DNA of 33,771 nt from positions 1 to 33,771 of the forward strand of contig JAKSLU010000017.1 in assembly GCA_024400995.1 (NCBI GenBank), written 5' to 3'. The notes beneath the pieces were generated by a model that was not told the DNA's origin, ran no database searches, and saw only the letters and a program-made list of their open reading frames with translations. A program made the translations under genes and the position numbers. This document shows, in pieces, positions 20,243 through 28,321 of this stretch. The stretch's first letter is position 1. Every line of letters starts with the position of its first letter. The stretch is from Bacteroidaceae bacterium (GTDB lineage Bacteria; Bacteroidota; Bacteroidia; Bacteroidales; Bacteroidaceae).

Positions 20243-21111
20243 GATACATCACTATCCTGCTTACTCTCCTCCTCACCACTCTTGGCATCTATGCTGACGA
20301 GCCCTTCCGCCGTGTCTATAATATGGAGGAACTCACAGAGAATGCTGAGTATGTGATAGCAGCCCAGGGATATACCAATCCTCGATTCTTCGTCTGTGGT
20401 ACTGGCTTTGCGGGGATTGACTGCGGAACAAGCCCCACTGAGGAACTCTACGTTCCTCGCAGTGCACTCATCTTCAGTCTCATATACGAAGGCCAACAGA
20501 TTGTACTGGAACACAAGGAGCAGTTCATCTGCACAAAGAGTGGCAAGAGCACTCTGGAATTCAGCACGCACAACTACACACCATGGATGGTCACAATACA
20601 AGACGGAGCTTGCACCTTCCGTTCTGGCGACAAGTGCCTCCGCATCAACTCCTATCAGACCAAGACTTCCCTCTTTGGTCACTATAGCAGCTACAGCCAA
20701 GAGACCTCTCTCGTGCTCTACAAGCGCTCCCTCGCTCTGGAGCAGATGCAGAGCTACGCACGCCTACTCAAGGCCAACACATACGAGACGCTCATACTAC
20801 CCTTTAGCACGACACTGCCCGACCCTCAGACAAAGGCCTATGTGGTCAGCCGTTCAGGCGATGAACTATCCTACACTGAGGTGACGTCTCTGGCTGCTAA
20901 TACACCCTATATAATAACACGCGCGAGTACAGGACTGCTCCGCCTCTCCGCTACAGATGCGATAGCGCCCCCTCAACCCAACGCCCTCACAGGCACACTC
21001 AGCCCGCTACGCACCAGCAACGCCCTCGTACTCAACGGCAAGGAGTTCGTCCCCGCAGCCCCCGACTGCCTCGTGCCTGCCTTCAGGGCTTACCTTCCAC
21101 TACAACCTTAA
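20239..21111 (+). CDS. Secreted protein of unknown function
   Basis: A 290-residue exported protein whose ATG overlaps the stop of the preceding gene (ATGA). Its signal peptide is at about residues 1-19 (MRYITILLTLLLTTLGIYA). Residues 25-170 look like a beta-rich, trefoil-like region (FVCGTGFAGIDCG; CLRINSYQ). Residues 180-285 resemble a common Bacteroidetes secreted-protein module with ANTYETLILPFSTTLP, LAANTPYII and a closing VPAFRAYL. No catalytic motif is visible. Its stop codon falls inside a 12-bp tandem repeat. Confidence 0.75.
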   Translation: MRYITILLTLLLTTLGIYADEPFRRVYNMEELTENAEYVIAAQGYTNPRFFVCGTGFAGIDCGTSPTEELYVPRSALIFSLIYEGQQIVLEHKEQFICTKSGKSTLEFSTHNYTPWMVTIQDGACTFRSGDKCLRINSYQTKTSLFGHYSSYSQETSLVLYKRSLALEQMQSYARLLKANTYETLILPFSTTLPDPQTKAYVVSRSGDELSYTEVTSLAANTPYIITRASTGLLRLSATDAIAPPQPNALTGTLSPLRTSNALVLNGKEFVPAAPDCLVPAFRAYLPLQP

Positions 21112-21142
21112 CTTTAATCTTAACTTTAACCTTAACTTTAAC
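21107..21142. repeat. 12-bp tandem repeat (3 copies)
   Basis: CTTAACTTTAAT, CTTAACTTTAAC and CTTAACTTTAAC run head to tail. The first copy contains the TAA stop of the secreted-protein gene, and the array reaches to 11 bp before the next ATG. It replaces any recognisable ribosome-binding region. Confidence 0.85.
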
Positions 21143-21153
21143 TCTTAAGAATA

Positions 21154-21594
21154 ATGCGAATAGCAGTCGATTTTGACGGAACTGTCGTAGAGCACCGATA
21201 TCCCGAGATGGGCGACGAACGCCCCATGGCCACCATGACCCTGCGTCAGTTGCAGGAGGAGGGCCATCAACTTATCCTATGGACTGTCCGCGAGGGCGAG
21301 CTCCTCACGCAAGCCGTGGAGTGGTGCCGCGAGCGCGGCGTAGAGTTCTATGCTGTCAACGCCAACTACCCCGACCAGACAGAGGAGGACAATCACTATG
21401 CCCGAAAGATTACAGCTGACCTCTATATAGACGACCGCAATGTGGGGGGCCTCCCCCACTGGAGCGTAATCTACCAACTCATCCATCGTGGCTACGATCT
21501 GCAGCACTACATCCGCAAGGAGGTGCGCAGTGAGATGGAACGCCAAGCTGCCCAGAAGCCCAAATCCTTCTGGCAGCGTCTGTTTGCTAAGTAA
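21154..21594 (+). CDS. HAD-superfamily-like phosphohydrolase
   Basis: A 146-residue protein with the HAD motif I DFDGT (Asp6, Asp8), a WTVREG segment in the motif II position and a late acidic pair in ADLYIDDRNVGG that fits motif IV. It resembles the small Bacteroidetes HAD proteins without a large cap domain. The substrate cannot be read from sequence. It lies between two secreted-protein genes, 18 bp before the C10 peptidase gene, although it has no signal peptide itself. Confidence 0.85.
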   Translation: MRIAVDFDGTVVEHRYPEMGDERPMATMTLRQLQEEGHQLILWTVREGELLTQAVEWCRERGVEFYAVNANYPDQTEEDNHYARKITADLYIDDRNVGGLPHWSVIYQLIHRGYDLQHYIRKEVRSEMERQAAQKPKSFWQRLFAK

Positions 21595-21612
21595 CACCTA
21601 AAACTATACATT

Positions 21613-24222
21613 ATGAGACACACACTCACCCTACTCATCGCCCTTGTGGCACTCTCCCTCCATGCTGAGGTGCGCACTCCCGAACAGATGCGCTCCCTTG
21701 CAGTAGAGGCACTGCACCAGACTGGCTCCTCACGCCTCAAGGCTAAGGCCAACGTCGAGTCCATACAGGTTCTTCATGACATGAATCAGCTCACCCTCTT
21801 TGGCTATCCCGAAGCAGGCTGGGCCATCGTCAGCAAGGACGACAGCTTTACTCCCGTACTGGGCTACTCCGATGAGCCCATCGACATGAGCAACCCCTCT
21901 CCTGAGTTCCTCTGGCTCATGGAGACCTTCAGCCAGGGCATGGAGCGCGAACTGGTCCAGCCCACTTCCACCCGTGCCAAGGCTCCCCGCAAGGTGAGCA
22001 GCGCCCTGCGTGCCGTACAGCCTCTGCTCAAGACCAACTGGGACCAGGGATGGCCCTACAACACCAAGTGCCCTAAGGTCAAGCTCTGGAGCGAGAAGGA
22101 GAACAAGGTCGTCGAAAGCGACGTTGTCTGCGGCTGTGTTGCCACCGCACTGGCACAGGTATTCTACCACCTGCAGCTCCCCCGCAAGATGCAGGGTAGT
22201 AAGACTTACACCTGGGCTAACACCAAGGGTGTTGAGGGTGGCTACGACACAGCCCATCGCCTCACCTATGACTATGCCAACAACCCCTTTGACTGGGACA
22301 ATATTCTGCCCAAATATAATGGTGCAGAAAGCCAGAAGCAGGTCGATGCCATCGGCGACCTTATCTATGCCTGCGGCGTGCTGGCCAGCATGAACTACAC
22401 TCCTGGCTCCTCTGGTGCCAGCCTCAACGCCACCATTGCCGCCGTCAACAACTACTGCCTCGACGTCCGCGGTATCGACTACGGCTACAAGATGGATCTC
22501 ACGGCCATTGCCCGCGAGCTCAACGCTGGTCGCCCCATTATCTATGCTGGCGGCAAGGAGGGTGAGCCCTCTGGCCACTGCTTCCTCATCGACGGTGCTG
22601 ATGCCAAGGGATACCTCCACTGCAACATGGGTTGGAGCGGCGGTGGTAATGGTTACTATGCCTCCGACGAGATGAACAACTATCCCGACTATCAGCAACT
22701 GGCCGCTGTCGTTCCCTGCGAGCATGTCAACGTGACCATCCCCATGGAGGAACTCCAGGGAAAGAGCATCAGTGCTGATCCCACCAAGCCTGCTACCAAG
22801 CTGGAGACCAACAAGTGGTACATCATGTGGAACGTAGGCCGCAGCATCTGCACCCGCGATGCCGGCAAGACGGAGAATGTCTCCGCTGCTACCTTCCTTC
22901 CCTCAGCCACACGCTCTGAGTATGCCGGTGACCTCCTCGTGCGACTTGTGCCCAACACTGCTGGCACACGCTACTACATCCAGACTAGTTTGGGCAACTA
23001 CCTCCCTGCTTTTGCCCATAACACCCCTGCCAAGCCCACCACCAACAAGTCAGCCGCCTACTCCATCACGCCCATCACCGATAAGGACGGTGTACTGCAT
23101 GAGGACACCTACAGTCTGGTCAACGCCAACAACGTGACCCTCGACTGCAATGGCACCAACCTCCTGGGCTGGAACACTGGCGTATCAACCGATCCTACCG
23201 GCAACTCCGCCTGGCAGTTCTATCCCGTAGAGCTCAGCACATCCGCCCCCATCACTCCCATGACCAATCTCCAGTTGACTGAGCAGACCATCCGTATGCT
23301 TGTCGGCGAGGCACGTCCTCTGTCATTTACAGTAGCCCCTGCCGAGGCCACCATTCCCTACGTAAGTTGGAACAGCACCAAGCCCGCTTATGCCACCATC
23401 AACCAGTTTGGTGAGATTCAGGGCATAGCCAAGGGTACGAGCGTTATCAGTGCTGCCAGCGTCGATGGCTCCGGCCTCAGCAGCGAGTGCACCGTCTATG
23501 TCGGCACCTCTACCCTGCGCAAGGGCCTGAGCAACATCCGTTCCACCTCTGTCTATACGCTGCGCAATACGGGTTCCACCGATGCCTATCTCCTGGCCAC
23601 TGACACCACTACGCTCTATCCCCAGATGCGTGGCATGAGACAGCGCCCCACTGCTGCCATCGCCGTCAAGGACCAGGCCTACTGGGAGGATGCCGTCCTC
23701 GGCGATGCCTACACTCAGTGGCAAATCATCAAGTCGGCCTACGATGAGAACTACTATATCTACAACGTGGGTATGAAGAAGTTCCTGGTCAACGGAGGCG
23801 CAGAGAGCACTCCCTACATCTTCTCCTCAGCACCCAGCCCTGTCACTCTTACACGTGTAACTGCTGACGACTTTACGGGCGCAGCCGACTTCACCAACAG
23901 TTTCTTTATCAATGCCGGTACTACGGAGAAGAGCCGTCTTATGGCCCACTACGGTCGCTTCAATCCTGCACAGTGGCTCGATGAGGACAGTGCCACACGC
24001 TGCAAGATGGCCACATGGGAGGTCTATGAACTCTCTGGTGTCAGCACCGGTCTGGAACTCCTCAGTGTTGCCGAGCTCGACGCTATGCTCGTTCCCGAGG
24101 GTGTTAAGGTCAACATTAACGATAACGTTAACGATAACATCAGCTTTGACCTTACTGGTCGCCGCGTGAATAATAATGCACGGGGCATCATTCTCCAGAA
24201 TGGCCACAAGATCATTCGTTAA
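21613..24222 (+). CDS. Secreted C10 (streptopain-type) cysteine peptidase with Big_2 and lectin-like domains
   Basis: An exported papain-fold peptidase of family C10. Layout: signal peptide 1-18; propeptide about 20-120 (FGYPEAGWAIVSKDD); mature catalytic domain about 130-380 with Cys175 in CGCVATALAQ and His322 in SGHCFLIDG, followed by GWSGGGNGYY. An accessory domain at about 395-545 starts with NKWYIMWNVGR. A Big_2 immunoglobulin-like domain at 555-630 and a second trefoil-like region at 640-810 follow. The tail has FDLTGRR. At 869 residues it is longer than SpeB because of the C-terminal modules. The propeptide implies secretion as a zymogen. Its placement at the end of the rod-shape block is unexpected. 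Confidence 0.93.
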   Translation: MRHTLTLLIALVALSLHAEVRTPEQMRSLAVEALHQTGSSRLKAKANVESIQVLHDMNQLTLFGYPEAGWAIVSKDDSFTPVLGYSDEPIDMSNPSPEFLWLMETFSQGMERELVQPTSTRAKAPRKVSSALRAVQPLLKTNWDQGWPYNTKCPKVKLWSEKENKVVESDVVCGCVATALAQVFYHLQLPRKMQGSKTYTWANTKGVEGGYDTAHRLTYDYANNPFDWDNILPKYNGAESQKQVDAIGDLIYACGVLASMNYTPGSSGASLNATIAAVNNYCLDVRGIDYGYKMDLTAIARELNAGRPIIYAGGKEGEPSGHCFLIDGADAKGYLHCNMGWSGGGNGYYASDEMNNYPDYQQLAAVVPCEHVNVTIPMEELQGKSISADPTKPATKLETNKWYIMWNVGRSICTRDAGKTENVSAATFLPSATRSEYAGDLLVRLVPNTAGTRYYIQTSLGNYLPAFAHNTPAKPTTNKSAAYSITPITDKDGVLHEDTYSLVNANNVTLDCNGTNLLGWNTGVSTDPTGNSAWQFYPVELSTSAPITPMTNLQLTEQTIRMLVGEARPLSFTVAPAEATIPYVSWNSTKPAYATINQFGEIQGIAKGTSVISAASVDGSGLSSECTVYVGTSTLRKGLSNIRSTSVYTLRNTGSTDAYLLATDTTTLYPQMRGMRQRPTAAIAVKDQAYWEDAVLGDAYTQWQIIKSAYDENYYIYNVGMKKFLVNGGAESTPYIFSSAPSPVTLTRVTADDFTGAADFTNSFFINAGTTEKSRLMAHYGRFNPAQWLDEDSATRCKMATWEVYELSGVSTGLELLSVAELDAMLVPEGVKVNINDNVNDNISFDLTGRRVNNNARGIILQNGHKIIR

Positions 24223-24228
24223 TCAGCC

Positions 24229-24260
24229 CATTAGCTCATTAGCTCATTAGCTCATCAACT
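24229..24260. repeat. 8-bp tandem repeat (4 copies) before sufB
   Basis: CATTAGCT occurs three times in a row, then CATCAACT. The array starts 6 bp after the C10 peptidase stop and ends 4 bp before the sufB ATG, so it occupies the whole ribosome-loading region of sufB. Confidence 0.85.
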
Positions 24261-24264
24261 CACA

Positions 24265-25701
24265 ATGGACGATAAGACACTCATACATCAGGCCGCCAAT
24301 CGCGACTACGAGTATGGCTTCACCACCCACGTTGAGACCGAGATTATACCCTCCGGTCTCAACGAGGATGTGGTGCGCCTCATCTCTCACAAGAAGCAGG
24401 AACCCGACTGGCTCCTGGAGTTCCGCCTCAAGGCCTACCGCCACTGGCTCACCCTCCGTCAGCCCGACTGGGCCCATGTCCATCTCCCCGAGATAGACTA
24501 TCAGGCCATCTCCTACTACGCTGACCCCACCCGACAGAAGGAGGGCAAGAAGGAGATCGACCCGGAGCTCATGAAGACCTTTGACAAGCTCGGCATACCC
24601 CTCGAGGAACGTATGCAACTTGCTGGCGTAGCCGTCGATGCCGTCATGGACTCGGTGAGCGTCAAGACCACCTTCAAGGAGCGTCTGGCTGAGCAGGGCA
24701 TCATCTTTATGAGCATCAGCGAGGCCGTGAGAGAGAACCCCGACCTCGTCCGCAAGTACCTGGGCAGCGTAGTCTCCTATAGGGACAACTACTTTGCTGC
24801 GCTCAATAGTGCCGTCTTCTCTGATGGCAGCTTTGTCTATATCCCCCGTGGTGTGCGCTGTCCTATGGAACTCTCCACCTACTTCCGCATCAACGCCCAG
24901 GGTACAGGCCAGTTTGAGCGTACGTTGATCGTAGCCGACGAGGGCTCCTATGTCAGCTATCTCGAGGGTTGCACCGCCCCCCAGCGTGATGAGAACCAGC
25001 TCCATGCCGCCATCGTAGAGATTGTCGTAGAGCAGGATGCCGAGGTCAAGTACTCCACCGTGCAGAACTGGTACCCAGGCGACAAGGAGGGGCGTGGCGG
25101 AGTATATAATCTCGTCACCAAGCGCGGCCATCTGCGTGGCGACCGCGCCAAGCTCTCCTGGACTCAGGTCGAGACCGGCTCCGCCATCACCTGGCAGTAC
25201 CCCTCCTGCGTACTCACCGGAGCCGACACCCAGGCCGAGTTCTACTCCGTTGCCGTGACCAACAACTATCAGGAGGCCGACACCGGCACCAAGATGGTGC
25301 ACATCGGTCCCCGTTCCCGCTCTACCATTATCAGCAAGGGCATCAGCGCAGGCAAGAGTCAGAACTCCTATCGCGGCCTCGTCAAGGTAGGCAAGCAGGC
25401 AGCAGGTGCCCGCAACTACTCCTCCTGCGACTCCCTCCTACTCGGTTCGGAGTGTGGCGCCCACACCTTTCCCTACATCGACGTGCAGAATCCCGACTCT
25501 ACCGTAGAGCACGAGGCCACGACCAGCAAGATTTCGGAGGACCAGCTCCTCTACTGCCAGCAGCGTGGCATCCCCATGGAGGCCGCCGTCGATCTCATCA
25601 TCAACGGCTATGCCAAGGACGTCCTCAACAAGCTCCCCATGGAGTTTGCCGTCGAGGCCCAAAAACTCCTCTCCGTCAGCCTTGAGGGGTCAATCGGATA
25701 A
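24265..25701 (+). CDS. sufB: Fe-S cluster assembly scaffold SufB
   Basis: The scaffold subunit of the SUF iron-sulfur cluster assembly complex, normally working with the SufC ATPase and SufD. The 478-residue protein shows the usual SufB start region ([16 protein letters not shown]) and core ([34 protein letters not shown]). Its conserved C-terminal block includes Cys388 in SSCDSLLLG, Cys397 in CGAHTFPYI, and [12 protein letters not shown]. It is full length. No sufC or sufD follows: a strong hairpin comes 32 bp later, then genes on the other strand. It lies 42 bp after the C10 peptidase, separated by an 8-bp repeat array. Confidence 0.96.
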   Translation: MDDKTLIHQAANRDYEYGFTTHVETEIIPSGLNEDVVRLISHKKQEPDWLLEFRLKAYRHWLTLRQPDWAHVHLPEIDYQAISYYADPTRQKEGKKEIDPELMKTFDKLGIPLEERMQLAGVAVDAVMDSVSVKTTFKERLAEQGIIFMSISEAVRENPDLVRKYLGSVVSYRDNYFAALNSAVFSDGSFVYIPRGVRCPMELSTYFRINAQGTGQFERTLIVADEGSYVSYLEGCTAPQRDENQLHAAIVEIVVEQDAEVKYSTVQNWYPGDKEGRGGVYNLVTKRGHLRGDRAKLSWTQVETGSAITWQYPSCVLTGADTQAEFYSVAVTNNYQEADTGTKMVHIGPRSRSTIISKGISAGKSQNSYRGLVKVGKQAAGARNYSSCDSLLLGSECGAHTFPYIDVQNPDSTVEHEATTSKISEDQLLYCQQRGIPMEAAVDLIINGYAKDVLNKLPMEFAVEAQKLLSVSLEGSIG

Positions 25702-25732
25702 CCCTTAGACCTCTGAGGAGATAGAATAAGTT

Positions 25733-25766
25733 AAGGCCAGCACGAGAAAGTTCTCTTGCTGGCCTT
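25733..25766 (+). terminator. Hairpin terminator after sufB
   Basis: Arms AAGGCCAGCA and TGCTGGCCTT pair perfectly over 10 bp, with a further inner GAGA/TCTC pairing, followed by ATTTGTATTG. It ends the long plus-strand block and may also act for the convergent rfbD transcript. Confidence 0.8.
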
Positions 25767-25800
25767 ATTTGTATTGTGCGACTCTGTACTATATCGGTGT

Positions 25801-25853
25801 ATGTGATGATAAAATAAGCATTTTGTACCAAGTTTTTTTTTTGATCATCACAT
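25801..25853. repeat. 10-bp inverted repeat around a T-rich loop, next to rfbD
   Basis: ATGTGATGAT (25801-25810) and ATCATCACAT (25844-25853) are perfect inverted copies separated by 33 bp that contain a run of ten T. The element starts 6 bp beyond the rfbD stop and is the nearest structure for ending the leftward operon, although its loop is long for an intrinsic terminator. Confidence 0.5.
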
Positions 25854-25859
25854 GCGTCA

Positions 25860-26720
25860 CTACTTCATCTGAGCGATACACTCGCGTAGAGAGTCCTCCC
25901 ACCAAGGAATGGTGATGCCAAAGGCCTCCTTAATCTTGGTTTTGTCCAAAACGCTATAGTGCGGACGAGCGGCAGGCGTCGGGTACTCCTCCGTGTGGAG
26001 GGGCTTGACCTCACAACAGGTAATGCCTGCTATGCGATGGATAGCGCGCGTAAAGTCATACCAGGAGCACACGCCCTCGTTCGTATAGTGGTACACACCA
26101 GGCTTGATACCAACCTGCACAATATGGAGGATGGTGGCAGCGAGGTCACGGGCATAGGTGGGCGTGCCGATCTGGTCGAAGATGACGCCGAGGCTCTCAC
26201 GCTCGCGACCCAGACGTAGCATGGTCTTGACAAAGTTGTTGCCGTACGTGGAGTAGAGCCAGGCGGTGCGGATGACCATGCTGCCCGTGCAGCCACGGAT
26301 GACCTCCTCCTCGCCAGCGAGTTTGGTACGACCATACACGCCTGTGGGGTTGGTGGGAGCGTCCTCCATGTAGGGTACATGGGCTGTGCCATCGAACACA
26401 TAGTCCGTGCTGACCTGTATCATGGTGCCACCTACTGCATCCATGGCCTCTGCCAGATAGCCTGGAGCTACGCGGTTGAGCAGGTCGGCCAGTTCGGGGT
26501 CGGACTCTGCCTTATCGACAGCGGTATAGGCGGCACAGTTAATGAGAATGTTGACGTGGTTCTGTTCCACAAAGTCACAGACGGCCTGTCGGTCGGTGAT
26601 GTCGAGTTCGGCTACGTCGGTGAAGATAAAATGGTAGTCCTCATCATCCATAGCCGTAGCCAGCTGGCGCAGTTCGCTGCCCAGTTGGCCGTTACTTCCG
26701 GTTACGAGTATTGTTTGCAT
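25860..26720 (-). CDS. rfbD: dTDP-4-dehydrorhamnose reductase
   Basis: An NAD(P)H-dependent reductase that completes dTDP-L-rhamnose for surface polysaccharide. It is an extended short-chain dehydrogenase with the nucleotide-binding GSNGQLGSE near residue 8, NCAAYTAVDKAE, STDYVFDG and the catalytic YGRTK. At 286 residues it is of normal length. It lies 8 bp after thiL at the end of the leftward operon. The other rhamnose genes (rfbA, rfbB, rfbC) are not in the window. Confidence 0.94.
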   Translation of the reverse strand: MQTILVTGSNGQLGSELRQLATAMDDEDYHFIFTDVAELDITDRQAVCDFVEQNHVNILINCAAYTAVDKAESDPELADLLNRVAPGYLAEAMDAVGGTMIQVSTDYVFDGTAHVPYMEDAPTNPTGVYGRTKLAGEEEVIRGCTGSMVIRTAWLYSTYGNNFVKTMLRLGRERESLGVIFDQIGTPTYARDLAATILHIVQVGIKPGVYHYTNEGVCSWYDFTRAIHRIAGITCCEVKPLHTEEYPTPAARPHYSVLDKTKIKEAFGITIPWWEDSLRECIAQMK

Positions 26721-26728
26721 AGGGTTGA

Positions 26729-27775
26729 TTAGTTCAGGGGATTCCAGCCCTGCGCACGCAGGGACATTTCGGTTCCGCCACGACCCACCATGACGGCACC
26801 CTCGTCGGCATCGGTAATGTGGCCAATGATGCTGACATCCTCCAGCTGCTCCACCTGGTCGTGCATGGACAGGGGCACAGTGAAGAGTAGTTCGTAGTCC
26901 TCGCCGCCGTTGAGGGCACAGGTGCTCACGTTGAGATTGAGTTCCTCGGCGGCAGCGGCCGTCTGGTAGTCCAGAGGGATGCGCTCCTCATAGAGACGGC
27001 ACCCCACCCCACTCTGCTTGCAGATGTGCAGGAGCTCGGAGGAGAGGCCATCGCTGATGTCCATCATGGCTGTAGGCACAATGCCTGCTGCACGGAGCGT
27101 CTGCACGATGTCGCGTCGTGCCTCGGGCTGGAGGATGCGCTGCAGGAGGTACTCACGACCGCTGAAGTCGGGCTGGAAGGGGGCGTTGTCGCTGACACGT
27201 CCTTCCTTGACCTGCTGGAGGTAAATGGCCTTTTCGCGCTCCAGGAGCTGGAGGCCGAGATAGGCAGCACCGAGATTGCCCGAGCAGCAAATGAGGTCGG
27301 TAGGTTTGGCTCCGCTGCGCTTGACAATGGCAGGCTCTGGAGCATCGCCTATACAGGTAATACTAATGCACAGACCCGTCAGGGAGGAGGTTGTGTCACC
27401 TCCGACGATATCCACCTGATGCTGCTCACAAGCGAGACGCATACCAGCATAGAACTCGTCGAGATCCTCCACCTGCAGACGGTTGTCCACGGCGAGGGAT
27501 ATGGTCACCTGGCGGGGCGTACCATTCATGGCATAGACGTCGGAGAGATTGACCATCACTGCCTTGTACCCAAGCTGGCGAAGAGGCGTATAGACCAGGT
27601 CAAAGTGTATGCCCTCCATGAGGAGGTCGGTCGTCACGAGCTGGCGTGTCGTGCCATCATAGCCAAGCACAGCGCAGTCGTCGCCCACGCTCTTGAGTGT
27701 GGTGGGCTGCACACTGCTGAGATCGGTGGTGAGGCGGTCTATGAGGCCGAACTCACCGAGTTGTGATATTTCCAC
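26729..27775 (-). CDS. thiL: Thiamine-monophosphate kinase
   Basis: An ATP-dependent phosphorylation of thiamine monophosphate to the active pyrophosphate. It shows the ThiL start ISQLGEFGLIDRL, the metal-binding GDDCAVL, TTDLLMEGIHFDL, NLSDVYAMNG, VGGDTTSS, MDISDGLSSEL and GGEDYELLFTV, all hallmark blocks. At 348 residues it is full length. The start is GTG at 27773-27775; no better ATG is in place, and this start puts the conserved N-terminus at residue 3. Confidence 0.95.
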   Translation of the reverse strand: MEISQLGEFGLIDRLTTDLSSVQPTTLKSVGDDCAVLGYDGTTRQLVTTDLLMEGIHFDLVYTPLRQLGYKAVMVNLSDVYAMNGTPRQVTISLAVDNRLQVEDLDEFYAGMRLACEQHQVDIVGGDTTSSLTGLCISITCIGDAPEPAIVKRSGAKPTDLICCSGNLGAAYLGLQLLEREKAIYLQQVKEGRVSDNAPFQPDFSGREYLLQRILQPEARRDIVQTLRAAGIVPTAMMDISDGLSSELLHICKQSGVGCRLYEERIPLDYQTAAAAEELNLNVSTCALNGGEDYELLFTVPLSMHDQVEQLEDVSIIGHITDADEGAVMVGRGGTEMSLRAQGWNPLN

Positions 27776-27821
27776 TTGTTGATTTCTTGAACTTTCTGAA
27801 CGCCCGCAGGGCCTTAAACTT

Positions 27822-28298
27822 TTAGAAATAGTATCCCACGCCGATGCGGAGACCTACTGAGGAGCAGTCGCCAAACTCGTTGAGGGACATCTTGTAGTAT
27901 GCGGCAGGCTCAATAGAGAGCTTTTGATTGAGATAGAAGCAGTAACCCACCTCGATAGGTAAGCCAACGCTATCGATATTGGGGCTAAAGTGGTCGTATG
28001 CCAGACCGCCACCGACAAAGACGCCATTGCTCTGCCAATAGTATCGCACACCGGCGCTCAGGCCGACATCATCGCGGTGCTTCTGATGTTCAAAGTTCAA
28101 ACCACCACGGACCATCCAGTTGTCCTTAAAGAAATAACCTGCCTCGGCACCAAGACCCAACTGGAACTTGGTAGCCTTGCTATAGGAGAGGCCAAAGCCT
28201 GCGGTGTTGAGACCTACATATCGCGTACCAGCCTCAAACTGCGCACTGGCAGCGAGGGAAGTCAGCAGCATGGCTGCCATAAGAAAGATTTTCTTCAT
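27822..28298 (-). CDS. Small outer-membrane beta-barrel protein
   Basis: 158 residues with a signal peptide (about 1-19, MKKIFLMAAMLLTSLAASA). Alternating hydrophobic strands follow (FGLSYSK, FQLGLGAEAGYFF, WMVRGGLNFEH, VFVGGGLAYDHF, GLPIEVGYCFYL, LSIEPAAYYKM). The terminal phenylalanine (VGLRIGVGYYF) is typical of outer-membrane barrels. The size fits an eight-stranded barrel of the OmpA/OmpX-like type. The specific function is unknown. Confidence 0.85.
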   Translation of the reverse strand: MKKIFLMAAMLLTSLAASAQFEAGTRYVGLNTAGFGLSYSKATKFQLGLGAEAGYFFKDNWMVRGGLNFEHQKHRDDVGLSAGVRYYWQSNGVFVGGGLAYDHFSPNIDSVGLPIEVGYCFYLNQKLSIEPAAYYKMSLNEFGDCSSVGLRIGVGYYF

Positions 28299-28321
28299 CG
28301 TGTGTGTATTTTGTTTAGAGA

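Noticed and set aside
24247-25302. 351-residue open frame opposite sufB
   Set aside because: Antisense shadow of a well-supported sufB; same biased composition and no motifs.
25860-26720. Rhamnose or capsule biosynthesis cluster
   Set aside because: Only rfbD is present; no glycosyltransferases, polymerase or other dTDP-sugar genes are beside it.
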